A DNA stretch of 9,453 bases, from positions 1-9,453 of the forward strand of contig JABSPC010000342.1 in NCBI GenBank assembly GCA_013215515.1, read 5' to 3'. Under the pieces are notes generated by a model. That model saw only the letters and a program-made list of their open reading frames with translations. It had not been told where the DNA came from and ran no database searches. The stretch is from Crocinitomicaceae bacterium. GTDB taxonomy: Bacteria; Bacteroidota; Bacteroidia; Flavobacteriales_D; Crocinitomicaceae. Below, piece by piece: positions 1-7,051 of this stretch. The position numbers were made by a program, and so were the translations under genes. Each line of letters opens with the position of its first letter. Within the stretch, counting starts at the first letter, position 1.

Positions 1-454
1 CGTCAATTTTTGGGACAGGAATAGCATTTGCGTCCTGTGTATTTCCAGAAGTTGGAACAGAGATAAATCCACCAGCGTGTTGAATTCTATCGAAAGCCGT
101 TCTGTCGACAACTAAATCTTTAATAACGGGAAAACCTTTTGCTCTGAACGGCTCAATGTAAATAGTATCTCCATCGTTGAACTTTCTCATGTGTAACTGA
201 CAAGTCGTTACTCCACGATCTGGTCCGTGTGGCTCACCATTGATATGCATTGAACATGCTCCGCAAATTCCTTCACGACAATCGTGATCGAATGCGATAG
301 GCTCTTCTTTTCCTTCAATAATGATTTGCTCGTTAAGTACATCCATCATTTCTAAAAATGACATGTGTCCAGAAACATTATCTAAAGAGTAAGTATGAAT
401 TCCTCCTTTGTCGTTAGCGTTTTTTTGACGCCAAATTTTCAGTGTTATTTTCAT
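1..454 (-). CDS. sdhB: Succinate dehydrogenase/fumarate reductase iron-sulfur subunit SdhB (partial, C-terminus outside window)
   Basis: Reading from the ATG at 454 to the window edge gives 151 codons without a stop; the C-terminal part lies beyond position 1. The visible part is the N-terminal plant-type ferredoxin domain. Cysteines C59, C64 and C67, in the motif CREGICGAC, plus C85 are the expected [2Fe-2S] ligands. The later cysteine clusters for the [4Fe-4S] and [3Fe-4S] centres would be in the missing half. In the family this subunit passes electrons from the flavin of SdhA to the hemes and quinone site of SdhC, on the cytoplasmic face of the inner membrane. The start lies 8 bases after the sdhA stop, so the genes are surely co-transcribed, and the spacer (AGAAAGAA on the coding strand) is purine-rich. 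Whether the enzyme works mainly as dehydrogenase or fumarate reductase cannot be told from sequence. Confidence 0.95.
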   Translation of the reverse strand, partial: MKITLKIWRQKNANDKGGIHTYSLDNVSGHMSFLEMMDVLNEQIIIEGKEEPIAFDHDCREGICGACSMHINGEPHGPDRGVTTCQLHMRKFNDGDTIYIEPFRAKGFPVIKDLVVDRTAFDRIQHAGGFISVPTSGNTQDANAIPVPKID

Positions 455-462
455 TTCTTTCT

Positions 463-2478
463 CTATTTATATGAACGTTGTTTCAGCTCAATATCGTTAA
501 ACGTCAATTCTTCTTTGTGCATTTTAGACGCACTTGGATCTCCTGTCCACTCCCAAGCGGAGACATGTTTGAAATTTTCATCATCACGTTTAGCTTCTCC
601 TTTTTGAGGTCCGTCTAATTCTGCAGACTCTTCTCTAAAGTGACCACCACAAGATTCAGCTCTTTGCAAAGCATCGTTTGCGAAAAGTTCACCAAGCTCC
701 ATGAAATCTGCAACTCTCATTACTTTTTCAAGTTCTGGATTCAATTCATTCATCCCGCCAGGAACGAAAACGTCTTTATGGAAGTCTGCGCGAATTTGTT
801 TGATTTCAGCGATCGCTTCTGTCAACCCTTGTGCGTTTCGAGCCATCCCAACCTTATCCCACATTACATTACCTAGTAATTTATGGAAATGGTCAACCGA
901 CTTCGTTCCTTTGTTGTTTATGAAAGTTTCTAAACGACCTCTTACAGCTTTTTCTGCTTCGTCAAATTCCGGAGAATCCGTTGGAATTTCACCTGTTCTA
1001 ATGTCATCGGCGAGGTAATCACCGATTGTATAAGGAAGAACGAAATAGCCGTCAGCAAGTCCTTGCATTAACGCAGATGCTCCAAGTCTGTTTGCTCCGT
1101 GATCAGAGAAGTTTGCTTCTCCCGCAGCGTAACAACCAGGAATTGTAGTCATCAAATTATAATCAACCCAGATTCCCCCCATTGTGTAGTGAACGGCTGG
1201 ATAAATCATCATTGGTGTATGGTATGGATTTTCATCAGTGATCTTCTCATACATTTGGAATAGGTTTCCGTACTTATCTTCGATAACTGCACGTCCTAGT
1301 TCAAGAATACGAACTTCTGAAGGAGACTCTTCACCCTGAATCAATGCTTTTTCTTTTCCATATCGTTGGAAGGCAGAAGCGAAATCAAGATAAACAGCTT
1401 CACCTGTTTCGTTTACGCCATATCCAGCATCACATCTTTCTTTAGCAGCTCTAGACGCAACATCACGAGGAACCAAGTTTCCGAAAGCAGGATAACGGCG
1501 TTCTAAGTAATAATCTCTTTCGTCTGCTGACAAATCAGTAGGTTTTTTAGTTCCTTTTCTGATCGCCATCACATCTTCCATGTTTTTTGGCACCCAAATA
1601 CGACCGTCATTTCTTAGTGACTCAGACATCAAGGTTAATTTCGACTGATAATCACCTGAACGGGGAATACATGTTGGGTGAATTTGAGTATAGCAAGGGT
1701 TTGCGAAGTAGGCTCCTTTTTTATGAATTTGCCAAGCGGCAGTAACGTTAGACCCCATCGCATTTGTAGAAAGGAAGAATACATTTCCGTATCCACCTGA
1801 TGCGATAACAACGGCATGAGCAGAATGTTTTTCAAGTTCACCTGTGATCATGTTTCTTGCGATGATACCTCTAGCTTTTCCGTCAACTTTAACCAACTCC
1901 AACATCTCGTGGCGGTTGTGCATTTTGATTTTGCCCTTACCTATTTGGCGGTTCATTGCGGAATATGCACCCAATAATAATTGCTGTCCTGTTTGACCTT
2001 TAGCGTAGAATGTACGTGAAACCAAAACACCACCGAATGAACGGTTGTCTAAGAGTCCACCATAATCGCGGGCGAAAGGAACACCTTGTGCAACACATTG
2101 GTCAATGATGTTCGCTGACACTTCTGCCAAACGATAAACGTTTGCTTCACGTGAGCGGTAATCACCACCTTTTACGGTATCATAAAACAAACGGTAAACA
2201 GAATCTCCGTCGTTTTGATAGTTCTTTGCTGCGTTGATTCCACCTTGCGCCGCAATTGAATGCGCACGTCTTGGAGAATCTTGGAAGCAAAATGCTTTTA
2301 CATTGTATCCCATCTCCGCAAGAGAAGCTGCAGCAGAACCTCCAGCTAATCCAGTTCCCACAACGATAACATCTATAAGACGTTTGTTGGCAGGGTTAAC
2401 CAGGTTAATGTGATTTTTATAATTTGTCCATTTATCTTTAATTGGACCTTCTGGTACTTTTGCGTCTAATACTGACAT
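463..2478 (-). CDS. sdhA: Succinate dehydrogenase/fumarate reductase flavoprotein subunit SdhA
   Basis: This is a complete 671-residue flavoprotein, the normal length for type B enzymes. It oxidises succinate to fumarate (or the reverse) in the cytoplasm, docked on SdhB. The N-terminal Rossmann motif [10 protein letters not shown] (41-50) binds FAD. H73 in [11 protein letters not shown] matches the histidine that carries covalently bound FAD in this family. Substrate-site residues expected from E. coli SdhA/FrdA are present: H267 in TQIHPT, E286 and R289 in SESLRN, catalytic arginine R338 in [10 protein letters not shown]430 in VHYTMGG, and R464 in [10 protein letters not shown]-terminal helical domain follows (about 515-671). 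The ATG at 2478 is the natural start because it lies 19 bases after the sdhC stop and leaves a usual-length N-terminus before the dinucleotide fold. It is the second gene of the sdhCAB operon and shows no sign of damage. Confidence 0.98.
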   Translation of the reverse strand: MSVLDAKVPEGPIKDKWTNYKNHINLVNPANKRLIDVIVVGTGLAGGSAAASLAEMGYNVKAFCFQDSPRRAHSIAAQGGINAAKNYQNDGDSVYRLFYDTVKGGDYRSREANVYRLAEVSANIIDQCVAQGVPFARDYGGLLDNRSFGGVLVSRTFYAKGQTGQQLLLGAYSAMNRQIGKGKIKMHNRHEMLELVKVDGKARGIIARNMITGELEKHSAHAVVIASGGYGNVFFLSTNAMGSNVTAAWQIHKKGAYFANPCYTQIHPTCIPRSGDYQSKLTLMSESLRNDGRIWVPKNMEDVMAIRKGTKKPTDLSADERDYYLERRYPAFGNLVPRDVASRAAKERCDAGYGVNETGEAVYLDFASAFQRYGKEKALIQGEESPSEVRILELGRAVIEDKYGNLFQMYEKITDENPYHTPMMIYPAVHYTMGGIWVDYNLMTTIPGCYAAGEANFSDHGANRLGASALMQGLADGYFVLPYTIGDYLADDIRTGEIPTDSPEFDEAEKAVRGRLETFINNKGTKSVDHFHKLLGNVMWDKVGMARNAQGLTEAIAEIKQIRADFHKDVFVPGGMNELNPELEKVMRVADFMELGELFANDALQRAESCGGHFREESAELDGPQKGEAKRDDENFKHVSAWEWTGDPSASKMHKEELTFNDIELKQRSYK

Positions 2479-2497
2479 AATTTCAAGTCTTTAAATT

Positions 2498-3457
2498 CTA
2501 TCTATTCAGGAATAATACGATTGGAATGATTGCGAAGGCAAGCGGTATTAAAACCGAGAACGCCATACCAAACCCTGAAATTAATGGTGTGTATTTTTTG
2601 TTTTTCAATCCTAACGATTGGAATGCAGAAGCAAAGCCATGCCACAAGTGGAAAGCCAAAACAAGCATAGCAAGAACATAAAGAATGGTAGCTAACAAAG
2701 CGTATTCGTTTGCTTTTATTCCTGCTTCATTCGTTTTATCATGTCCGAAGTAGGCTAGAGTTAATGAGTGAAGGTCTTTGTATCCTTCTGCTTTTTTTGG
2801 GTTTTTTGAACTTTGTGATTCGTAAGCAGGAGCATCAATACTATACGATTCATAGTAGTTATTGTAAACTTCCTCTTGTCTCTCAGGATTCTGGTGAATT
2901 TCTGTCCCGTTTTTCACGATGTACTCGTCTACTGATAAGTACGAACCTGTTGAGGTGTAGTAAGATTGATACAACGTGTCATTGAACTCTCCCGTTAGAG
3001 GGTTTTGTTTGGGCTGATATACCTGTTCAGAGTGCAATGCTATTTCATCGAAGTGCATTTTCCCCCAGAAAGCACTCATGTGTAAAACGATAAAGATTAA
3101 GATTGCGCTTCCTAAAATAGCCATGTAACGTGAAGGAAGCTTTGCGCTTGCTCCTTGTTTGTTGTAAGCGTAATTGATAGGGCGCGCTTTTTTGTTTTGA
3201 ATTGTAATGTAGATACCATCAATTGCGTGAAATAGAATTGATAGGTACGTTAAGTAAGACATGATTTTAATCAGCGGATTGTGCGTCATGAAATATGCAT
3301 ACTCATTAAAGGCTCTTTTTCCTTCAACGCCGTCTATCATGATCAGCTGTAAGTTTCCCAACAAGTGACCAACCAAGAAGAGGCAAAGAAATAAACCGGT
3401 TAATGCCATCCACCATTTTTTGGCGATTGATGACTTTAGAATTGCTGATTTACTCAT
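2498..3457 (-). CDS. sdhC: Succinate dehydrogenase/fumarate reductase cytochrome b subunit SdhC (type B, enlarged periplasmic loop)
   Basis: This 319-residue membrane subunit opens the sdhCAB operon. Five hydrophobic segments are visible at about 15-37, 61-87, 111-131, 251-280 and 295-317, the pattern of one-subunit diheme cytochromes such as Wolinella FrdC or Bacillus SdhC. Histidines in the first four segments are candidate axial ligands of two b hemes: H31 (GHLLGN), H77, H126, and H270 or H273 (AFHLWHG). The protein anchors SdhAB and exchanges electrons with (mena)quinone. It is odd in length: family members I know are about 220-260 residues, while here roughly 119 hydrophilic residues separate segments three and four. 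That loop is Tyr-rich and, by family topology, faces the periplasm. The reading frame is uninterrupted, so it is not an obvious assembly error. The gene is identified by the helices, histidines and operon position rather than strong overall recall. Confidence 0.93.
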   Translation of the reverse strand: MSKSAILKSSIAKKWWMALTGLFLCLFLVGHLLGNLQLIMIDGVEGKRAFNEYAYFMTHNPLIKIMSYLTYLSILFHAIDGIYITIQNKKARPINYAYNKQGASAKLPSRYMAILGSAILIFIVLHMSAFWGKMHFDEIALHSEQVYQPKQNPLTGEFNDTLYQSYYTSTGSYLSVDEYIVKNGTEIHQNPERQEEVYNNYYESYSIDAPAYESQSSKNPKKAEGYKDLHSLTLAYFGHDKTNEAGIKANEYALLATILYVLAMLVLAFHLWHGFASAFQSLGLKNKKYTPLISGFGMAFSVLIPLAFAIIPIVLFLNR

Positions 3458-3490
3458 GGTTGTTTTTTATCGTTCAATAAAATTGTTGTA

Positions 3491-3498
3491 CAAATTTA
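3491..3498 (-). promoter_or_regulatory. Putative -7 box of the sdhCAB promoter
   Basis: On the minus strand this reads TAAATTTG, a perfect match to the Bacteroidota -7 consensus TAnnTTTG. It lies 33 bases before the sdhC ATG, giving a leader of about 25-30 bases. I see no TTG/TTTG -33 element at the usual distance, so either the promoter depends on an activator or the match is chance. No Shine-Dalgarno sequence follows; the leader is A/T-rich, as is common in the phylum. Confidence 0.5.
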
Positions 3499-3576
3499 AG
3501 AGATACTAAAAATTGATGGCTACGCTAACCTTATTTAGAATGGTTTTAAATAGTTCAATTGGGAATTACCCTCGAC

Positions 3577-3638
3577 TTCGCTCGATCAGCGGTTGTGACT
3601 CTGAAAACACAACATATTAAGGCCGTTAATCGAGCGAA
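3577..3638. repeat. Nested inverted repeat between sdhC and the small T9SS gene
   Basis: The outer arms TTCGCTCGAT (3577-3586) and ATCGAGCGAA (3629-3638) are perfect 10-bp reverse complements. Pairing continues inward over 3590-3592 with 3623-3625 (CGG/CCG). A competing inner hairpin pairs GTTGTG (3592-3597) with CACAAC (3608-3613) around a 10-base loop. The block is GC-richer than its surroundings and no coding region covers it. It has no T-run on either side, so it does not look like an intrinsic terminator, and none would be expected between two divergent genes. It could be a REP-like palindrome, an operator or a structured leader; I cannot choose between these. Confidence 0.7.
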
Positions 3639-3710
3639 ATAAAGATAACAACTAGTATTAATAAGCTAGGCACGCGTAACAAAAGTAATTATAGCCGTTA
3701 CACTAGCGAA
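3622..3710. repeat. Imperfect 17-bp direct repeat (GCCGTTA-N4-AGCGAA), two copies 72 bp apart
   Basis: The copies are at 3622-3638 and 3694-3710. They share GCCGTTA and AGCGAA exactly, with a 4-base variable core, for 14 of 17 identical positions. The first copy overlaps the right arm of the inverted repeat at 3577-3638. The second ends 17 bases before the ATG of the small T9SS gene. The layout would suit a repeated protein-binding site, but two copies are weak evidence. Confidence 0.5.
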
Positions 3711-3727
3711 CTGTTAATCTCCATGAC

Positions 3728-4066
3728 ATGAAAAATTTAACTGTAGTCCCGATGCTTCTTTTGGCATCCTTCTCTTTTTCTCAGGAAGAGGAAATGGAAA
3801 TTTTTAAAATGGCTCGCCTCAGAGCTGAATGTGTAGAACGCTCAAAATGTGAGGTTAAGGTCTATCCAAATCCATCTTATGGCCTTGTTAAAATTGAGGC
3901 TCCAAAGGGGGCAACATGTCAAATTTATTCGTCAACAGGAACGTATGTTGGTACTTGGACGGTTCATGAAAATGGACTTTCGTTATCGGATTTGCCTTCA
4001 GGATCTTATATCGCAACGGTGAGTTACAACAACATTAACCGAATAAATAGAATTGTAATTCTCTAA
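3728..4066 (+). CDS. Small secreted protein consisting of signal peptide, short spacer and T9SS type A sorting domain
   Basis: The product has 112 residues. Residues 1-19 form a Sec signal peptide: Lys at position 3, hydrophobic core VVPMLLLASF, probable cleavage near SFS/Q. Residues 20-43 are a short charged stretch with C35 and C41. From VYPNPS (45-50) to the end it matches the type A sorting domain of T9SS cargo (Por_Secre_tail family), including IYSSTGTYV and LPSGSYIATV. Such domains direct proteins through the outer membrane and are normally removed by the sortase PorU when the cargo is attached to the surface. Almost no cargo remains here: about 25 residues. It could be a real small surface peptide or what is left of a larger cargo protein. 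The ATG at 3728 is chosen because it gives a good signal peptide. Its TAA overlaps the stop of the convergent gene at 4063. I see no convincing promoter upstream. Confidence 0.8.
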   Translation: MKNLTVVPMLLLASFSFSQEEEMEIFKMARLRAECVERSKCEVKVYPNPSYGLVKIEAPKGATCQIYSSTGTYVGTWTVHENGLSLSDLPSGSYIATVSYNNINRINRIVIL

Positions 4067-4959
4067 AAACTCAATTGTACTTTTTCTTTTTGAACGGATA
4101 GAGAAGCTTCTTTTCCTAAAATCAGCGCTCTGTTGTCATCGATATGCCCTGCAGGGAAGTTGAAGCAAATAGGAATATTTCTGTACTCGAAGTGAGATAA
4201 AATCACATCTTCATAGCTCATACCAAATGGCGTTGCTGTGTCCTTTAAATCTGTCATTCCACCAACGACGAGACCTTTAATTTGATCTAAAACTCCGGCT
4301 TTATTAAAAGCATAAAACATTCGGTCGATGTGATAGATTTGTTCTGCTAAGTCTTCAATAAAGAGGATTGAGTTTGAATAATCGATTCCGTCATTTGTGC
4401 CTAAGAGACTGTAGAGAATGGATAAATTCCCTCCAAGAATACGACCTTTGGCTTCACCGAGATTATTCTTTGAATTACTTGGAACTTTAATTGAATAAGA
4501 ATTTCCAGTCAAGGCATGCACTAATGTTTGAAGTGCGTCTGAAGAGTTTTTTTTAAAGTTTAAAGGCATAGAACCGTGAATGGATTCCATTCCCATTATT
4601 CCTATTCTTTGGTGAAAAACAGTGACATCACTAAATCCTACAATCCATTTTGGATAACGGAGACTATTTGCCCACTGAATTTTGTCTACCAATTGAACAC
4701 AGCCGTACCCGCCTCTTGCGCATACAAAAGCTTTCACTTCAGGATCGTCAACCGCATTTTGAAAATCAGACAATCGCTCTGAAATAGATCCTGAAAAGTA
4801 ATTGTCTTCACCCAAACAGTTTTCACTGATTCGAACTTTAAACCCTTTTCCTTCAAGAAATGACTTTGCAAATACAACATGAGCTTCCTCGATGGCTTTG
4901 GCAGGAGCCAGAATTTCGATTAGGTCGCCTTTTTGAAGAGGTTGGATGGTTTGGTTCAT
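4063..4959 (-). CDS. LD-carboxypeptidase, peptidase family S66 (LdcA-like)
   Basis: This 298-residue protein has the length and motifs of family S66 (murein tetrapeptide carboxypeptidase). In this family the enzyme cleaves the bond between meso-diaminopimelate and the terminal D-alanine of murein tetrapeptides, usually in the cytoplasm during peptidoglycan recycling. Visible landmarks are GDLIEILAPA near the N-terminus, the ARGGYG turn (81-86), the nucleophile S110 in VGFSDVT, E202 in LFIEDL, and H272 in FPAGH. Together these make the Ser-Glu-His triad expected from Pseudomonas LdcA. No signal peptide is present, in line with a cytoplasmic enzyme. Some S66 members act on other substrates, such as microcin C7 in the MccF branch, so the exact substrate is inferred. 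The gene is monocistronic, divergent from tadA and convergent with the small T9SS gene, whose stop codon it overlaps. Confidence 0.92.
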   Translation of the reverse strand: MNQTIQPLQKGDLIEILAPAKAIEEAHVVFAKSFLEGKGFKVRISENCLGEDNYFSGSISERLSDFQNAVDDPEVKAFVCARGGYGCVQLVDKIQWANSLRYPKWIVGFSDVTVFHQRIGIMGMESIHGSMPLNFKKNSSDALQTLVHALTGNSYSIKVPSNSKNNLGEAKGRILGGNLSILYSLLGTNDGIDYSNSILFIEDLAEQIYHIDRMFYAFNKAGVLDQIKGLVVGGMTDLKDTATPFGMSYEDVILSHFEYRNIPICFNFPAGHIDDNRALILGKEASLSVQKEKVQLSF

Positions 4960-4976
4960 GAGGTAAAGATAGAGTT

Positions 4977-5030
4977 TAGATATTAGAATTTAGACGTGCG
5001 AATGTCTAACAATCTAAATTCTAATATTTA
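4977..5030. repeat. 18-bp-arm inverted repeat between divergent LD-carboxypeptidase and tadA genes
   Basis: The left arm TAGATATTAGAATTTAGA (4977-4994) and right arm TCTAAATTCTAATATTTA (5013-5030) are reverse complements at 17 of 18 positions. The one exception (4979/5028) would be a G-U pair in plus-strand RNA. The loop is 18 bases. Each divergent gene is therefore preceded by nearly the same sequence, 17 and 25 bases from its start codon. This could be a shared operator, or a small palindromic insertion. A terminator role is unlikely given the position between two start codons. Confidence 0.8.
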
Positions 5031-5046
5031 GTTTTGCTAAACTAAA
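5027..5046 (+). promoter_or_regulatory. Short hairpin overlapping the putative tadA promoter
   Basis: TTTAGTTT (5027-5034) and AAACTAAA (5039-5046) are perfect 8-bp reverse complements around the loop TGCT. The dyad covers the putative -7 box at 5029-5036 and shares four bases with the right arm of the larger inverted repeat, so the two structures cannot form together. It ends 9 bases before the tadA ATG. The sequence is AT-rich, so chance is possible. Confidence 0.45.
5029..5036 (+). promoter_or_regulatory. Putative -7 box of the tadA promoter
   Basis: TAGTTTTG fits the Bacteroidota consensus TAnnTTTG exactly and lies 19 bases before the tadA ATG, predicting a leader of roughly 12-15 bases. 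No clear TTG -33 element sits 17-23 bases upstream; that space is filled by the loop and right arm of the inverted repeat. Confidence 0.45.
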
Positions 5047-5055
5047 ACACTTCAA

Positions 5056-5499
5056 ATGATCTCACCATACAACGACGAGTACTTTATGAAGCAAGCCTTA
5101 CAAGAGGCTCAAAAGGGGTATGAACAAAATGAGGTTCCGGTTGGAGCTGTGATCGTTGCTAATGATCAAATCATAGCCAGAAGTCATAATCTAACCGAAA
5201 AATTAACGGATGTAACAGCTCACGCAGAGATGCAAGCCATTACTGCTGCCGCAGGTTTCATCGGTGGAAAGTATTTGAAAGGATGCACTTTGTATGTTAC
5301 TCTCGAACCATGCGTTATGTGTGGAGGAGCCCTTTATTGGTCGCAAATTGACAAAGTTGTTTTTGCCGCTAAAGATGAAAAAAGAGGAGCAGGACAAGTC
5401 GGAGAACTGTACCACCCTAAAACGAAAGTGGTAAGTGGAGTTCTTGATTATAAGTGTTCTAAGTTGATGCAAGAGTTTTTCCGCAATAAACGTAAATAG
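5056..5499 (+). CDS. tadA: tRNA-specific adenosine deaminase TadA
   Basis: The 147-residue protein is a complete member of the cytidine/deoxycytidylate deaminase fold. TadA converts adenosine 34 of tRNA-Arg(ACG) to inosine, which widens wobble decoding. The zinc-site motif HAEMQ supplies H56 and the proton-shuttling E58, and PCVMC (85-89) supplies zinc ligands C86 and C89. The N-terminal segment NDEYFMKQAL...EVPVGAVIV aligns well with what I recall of E. coli TadA, which supports the ATG at 5056 over the internal Met at codon 11. The alternative is another nucleoside deaminase such as guanine deaminase, but EPCVMCGGAL and the overall length favour TadA. It is transcribed away from the LD-carboxypeptidase gene and followed after 72 bases by a T9SS cargo gene that seems to have its own promoter. 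Confidence 0.93.
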   Translation: MISPYNDEYFMKQALQEAQKGYEQNEVPVGAVIVANDQIIARSHNLTEKLTDVTAHAEMQAITAAAGFIGGKYLKGCTLYVTLEPCVMCGGALYWSQIDKVVFAAKDEKRGAGQVGELYHPKTKVVSGVLDYKCSKLMQEFFRNKRK

Positions 5500-5520
5500 A
5501 TTTACCGCTTATCAATTGAT

Positions 5521-5552
5521 TTTGGAAATCGACTAGAAATCAATTACATTAG
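5521..5552 (+). promoter_or_regulatory. Putative promoter of the large T9SS surface-protein gene
   Basis: TTTG (5521-5524) is followed after 20 bases by TACATTAG (5545-5552), which differs from the Bacteroidota -7 consensus TAnnTTTG by one base. The spacing is within the usual range. Transcription would begin near 5557, about 15 bases before the ATG at 5572. A 9-bp inverted repeat (5514-5522 with 5537-5545, AATTGATTT/AAATCAATT) brackets the -33 box and spacer and might be an operator. Confidence 0.45.
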
Positions 5553-5571
5553 GGGAATCAAATTAATCAAG

Positions 5572-6996
5572 ATGAAAAAACTACTACTATCACTAGGCGG
5601 ATGCCTAGCTATCGCCACGGCGTCTTTTTCTCAAACTATCTTATTTCAAGATGATTTCGAGAGTGGATCTTCTCAATGGACATTGAATACGGGTTCTGGA
5701 GCAAACAACTGGGTTGTAAACAATGTATACCCTGGGTTTGCAGGACTTATTCCAGATACTCCAAATCAACCGGGTTCATTTACAAACTCACCGCAATCAA
5801 CATATATGCACATCACGAACACTACTGTTTGTGGAGGGCTAAGTGTTTGTAATGCAAACTACGATACAGGATCAGCAAGTAATCAAAACAGTGAGGTTGC
5901 AACTTCAATTGATGCTTCGTCATATACAAACATTACCGTTTCTTTTTGGTATTTGTGTCAGGGATCTACTGGTGTAGCATTTGGAAACTTGGAATATAGC
6001 TTGGATGACGGAAGTACATGGGTAGGAACAGGAACTGAATATTCAGGAGTATCTTCTTGGACTCAAGAAACAGTTTCGATGGCGGCGTGGGATAATGCTG
6101 CAGCGTTCAAAATTCGCTTTAAATGGCAGAATGGTGGCGCAGGTTTAGACCCAGCGCTCTCTATTGATGAATTAACGATTGTTGGTACTGGAGGTGGTGG
6201 CGGATCAAATGCAATTACTACAGGAAACAGCATTCAGCCAACATCTTGGTGTGAAGGATCAATAATTACATTACAAGTTGATTTTACTTCAACAGGAACA
6301 TTTACTGGAGGTAATATTTACACTGCTGAGTTATCTGATGGAGCAGGTTCATTTGCTGCACCACTTGGAATTGGAACATTAGCTTCCACGGCAAACAGTG
6401 GAATGATTACGGCAATGGTACCAGGATCTGTAGCGGCGGGAACAGGATATAGAATTAGAGTTGTGTCTGACAGTCCAGTTACAGTCGGTGCGGATAACGG
6501 ATCTGATTTTACAATAAATCCACTTCCAACTGTTACACTAGCAGCATTCGCAGACGTTTGTGATATTGACCCATTCTTTACGTTAACAGGAGGCTTTCCA
6601 GCAGGAGGAACTTATACGGGACTTGGAATTACAGGAGGAGTATTTGATCCAGCAGCAGCAGGGCCAGGGACACATACAATTACATATTCGTTTGTTGACG
6701 GCAACGGATGTGTAGGACAAGCGAACGGGTCAATCTTCGTTGACGTTTGTGGATCTATTGGAGAAAACGGATTGTTGAACTTGGTTCTTTATCCAAATCC
6801 AGCTTCTGAATCATTCAAATTGATTTCTGATTACGATATTGAATCAGTTCAAATATTTGACATGAGTGGAAGAACGGTTAAGTCTTTCGGGGAAGCACAA
6901 TTGTCTTATGATATTAGCTCAGCTCCATCAGGTGTTTATATGGTAACTGTTCACACAGCAGATCATATTGCACAGCTTAGAATTGTTGTTGACTAA
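5572..6996 (+). CDS. T9SS-secreted multidomain surface protein with type A sorting domain
   Basis: This 474-residue protein begins with a clear signal peptide (1-21, MKKLLLSL...ATASFSQ). Residues 22-205 look like a jelly-roll domain of the choice-of-anchor J/cleaved-adhesin kind, opening with FQDDFESGSSQW and ending ALSIDELTIVG. A flexible GTGGGGGS linker (206-212) leads to two beta-rich Ig/PKD-like regions at about 213-318 and 319-393, with paired cysteines such as C330, C380 and C393. From LYPNP (406-410) to the end is the T9SS type A sorting domain, with IFDMSGRTV and APSGVYMVTV. The protein is expected to be exported across the outer membrane and anchored on or released from the surface. 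No catalytic motif is visible, so an adhesive or structural role is inferred. Codons resemble the neighbours'. The start is fixed by the signal peptide and the nearby promoter. A hairpin with a T-run follows the stop. Confidence 0.88.
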   Translation: MKKLLLSLGGCLAIATASFSQTILFQDDFESGSSQWTLNTGSGANNWVVNNVYPGFAGLIPDTPNQPGSFTNSPQSTYMHITNTTVCGGLSVCNANYDTGSASNQNSEVATSIDASSYTNITVSFWYLCQGSTGVAFGNLEYSLDDGSTWVGTGTEYSGVSSWTQETVSMAAWDNAAAFKIRFKWQNGGAGLDPALSIDELTIVGTGGGGGSNAITTGNSIQPTSWCEGSIITLQVDFTSTGTFTGGNIYTAELSDGAGSFAAPLGIGTLASTANSGMITAMVPGSVAAGTGYRIRVVSDSPVTVGADNGSDFTINPLPTVTLAAFADVCDIDPFFTLTGGFPAGGTYTGLGITGGVFDPAAAGPGTHTITYSFVDGNGCVGQANGSIFVDVCGSIGENGLLNLVLYPNPASESFKLISDYDIESVQIFDMSGRTVKSFGEAQLSYDISSAPSGVYMVTVHTADHIAQLRIVVD

Positions 6997-7020
6997 TCGC
7001 AAAAACAAATAATTGTATTA

Positions 7021-7051
7021 GCCCTCAATCATTTATTGGTTGGGTTTTTTT
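7021..7051 (+). terminator. Probable intrinsic terminator after the large T9SS gene
   Basis: CCC (7022-7024) and GGG (7042-7044) can form the base of a hairpin. Inner pairing is imperfect: AATC with GGTT, including one wobble and a 2-base bulge. Seven T residues (7045-7051) follow directly. It lies 25 bases after the stop of the 5572-6996 gene and 84 bases before the amidase start, so it probably separates the two transcripts. The stem is weak, so confidence rests mainly on the T-run and position. Confidence 0.55.

Noticed and set aside
640..1018. Open frames on the plus strand inside sdhA (640-876 and 701-1018)
   Set aside because: They lie antisense to a well-conserved flavoprotein gene and their products have no recognisable domain; they are by-products of its codon use.
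2710..2985. 91-residue open frame on the plus strand opposite the enlarged SdhC loop
   Set aside because: I considered whether the loop was really an overlapping gene. The product has no recognisable motif and the SdhC frame runs on to two proper helices, so SdhC is the real product.
3723..3731. Two-codon frame ATG ACA TGA overlapping the start of the small T9SS gene
   Set aside because: It could in principle act in translational coupling, but such short frames are common by chance and nothing else supports it.
5514..5545. AATTGATTT/AAATCAATT inverted repeat as a tadA terminator
   Set aside because: It has no following T-run and a very AT-rich stem, and it overlaps a plausible promoter for the next gene; an operator or chance dyad is more likely.
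5596..5607. Possible lipobox (LGGC, residues 8-11) in the large T9SS protein
   Set aside because: The cysteine is too near the N-terminus and is followed by more of the hydrophobic core; cleavage after SFS or SFSQ fits an ordinary signal peptide.
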